Source: Sutcliffiella cohnii (lineage in GTDB: Bacteria > Bacillota > Bacilli > Bacillales > Bacillaceae_I). Taken from it: a stretch of 64,000 bases of DNA. Positions 63,786 to 64,000 of this stretch are shown here, in pieces; the first letter of the stretch is position 1, and every line of letters starts with the position of its first letter. Where the stretch lies: contig NZ_CP018866.1 of the NCBI RefSeq assembly GCF_002250055.1, positions 3,464,501 through 3,528,500 on the forward strand, read 5' to 3'. Below the pieces are notes generated by a model, which made no database searches, was not told where the DNA came from, and worked only from the letters and a program-made list of their open reading frames with translations. Position numbers and translations under genes: made by a program.

Positions 63786-64000
63786 TTATTTAAGTGCATC
63801 TACAATGGTTCTTATATTATGTTTAAACATTCCTATATACGTTCCTTCTTCTGTTCCAGCATCTCCCATTGCATCTGAGTATAGTTCTCCACCTATAACT
63901 ACTTCATGGCCTCTGCTTTTTGCACCTTCCACAACAGATCTTATAGATTCATCGGATATACTACTTTCTACAAAAACTGCTTTTATATTGCGTGTTGTAA
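63786..64000 (-). CDS. mntA: Manganese-binding lipoprotein MntA, C-terminal fragment (partial)
   Basis: The last 70 or so residues; the rest is past the right edge. KAVFVESSISDESIRSVVEG, GGELYSDAMGD, GTYIGMFKHNIRTIVDALK are the C-terminal motifs of cluster A-1 Mn/Zn-binding proteins. First gene of mntABCD. Any MntR site lies outside the window. Confidence 0.9.
   Translation of the reverse strand, partial: TTRNIKAVFVESSISDESIRSVVEGAKSRGHEVVIGGELYSDAMGDAGTEEGTYIGMFKHNIRTIVDALK

Overview
The window looks like chromosomal DNA of a spore-forming, low-GC Bacillota of the Bacillaceae. Strong AGGAGG-type ribosome binding sites, frequent TTG/GTG starts, T-box and S-box leaders, consensus Zur boxes, a Cse60 sporulation protein and a gene order close to the Bacillus subtilis ytz/ytp/ytl/mnt arc (pepV-ythQ-ythP-ytzE-ytzG-ytgP-ytfP ... 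ytwF-leuS ... yttB-ytzC-ytqA-ytqB ... ytpB-ytpA-ytoA ... metK-pckA-ytmA-ytlACD-ytkD-dps ... luxS-yidD-ytiB-mntABCD) all point there. No rRNA, tRNA, CRISPR array, prophage or intact insertion sequence was recognised.

Layout. (1) 1-7294, minus strand: a peptidoglycan-sugar operon with a BadF-type kinase (MurK-like), MurQ, a complete sugar ABC importer (binding lipoprotein, two permeases, dedicated ATPase), a YesL/DUF624-like membrane protein and the start of NamZ. Read together this is a N-acetylmuramic acid salvage route using ABC import plus a kinase instead of the MurP phosphotransferase. (2) 7330-19400: housekeeping genes (MFS carrier, PepV, an Ecs-like ABC exporter, YtzE, RsuA, MurJ, YtfP, Cse60, DUF3231, rhodanese) with an interspersed repeat family whose terminal arms covary. 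(3) 19398-26539: leuS behind a T-box, an acetyltransferase, then a 3-hydroxybutyrate unit (GntP-type permease + dehydrogenase) with a consensus sigma-54 promoter, an overlapping cre-like site and an adjacent sigma-54 activator. (4) 26678-31742: PH/DUF4352 membrane protein, YttB, YtzC, and the tRNA U34 modification pair YtqA/YtqB. (5) 31796-36150: qoxABCD, a quinol oxidase operon whose upstream region holds about four 137-bp tandem repeats full of hairpins, followed by an undescribed 42-codon gene. (6) 36692-51615: terpene synthase YtpB, YtpA, YtoA, PAP2 phosphatase, glycosyltransferase, YeeI, metK with SAM riboswitch, pckA, the YtlACD ABC transporter, YtkD, Dps and several small proteins. (7) 51717-64000: a metal-centred region with YcgR/YcgQ, LuxS, YidD, carbonic anhydrase, two CobW-family GTPases, a His-repeat-rich zinc-binding lipoprotein, DUF1540, Zur boxes, a frameshifted subtilisin-like protease and mntDCBA (mntA cut by the window edge).

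Most notable: the ABC/kinase MurNAc operon; the tandem hairpin repeats before qoxA sharing an arm with the leuS leader; the interspersed repeat with compensatory changes; a ZagA/YciC-like GTPase with an in-frame internal loss including its NKxD motif; and a 42-residue peptide built from a duplicated motif. Everything here is by reading only; family names come from remembered motifs and gene order, with no database search.
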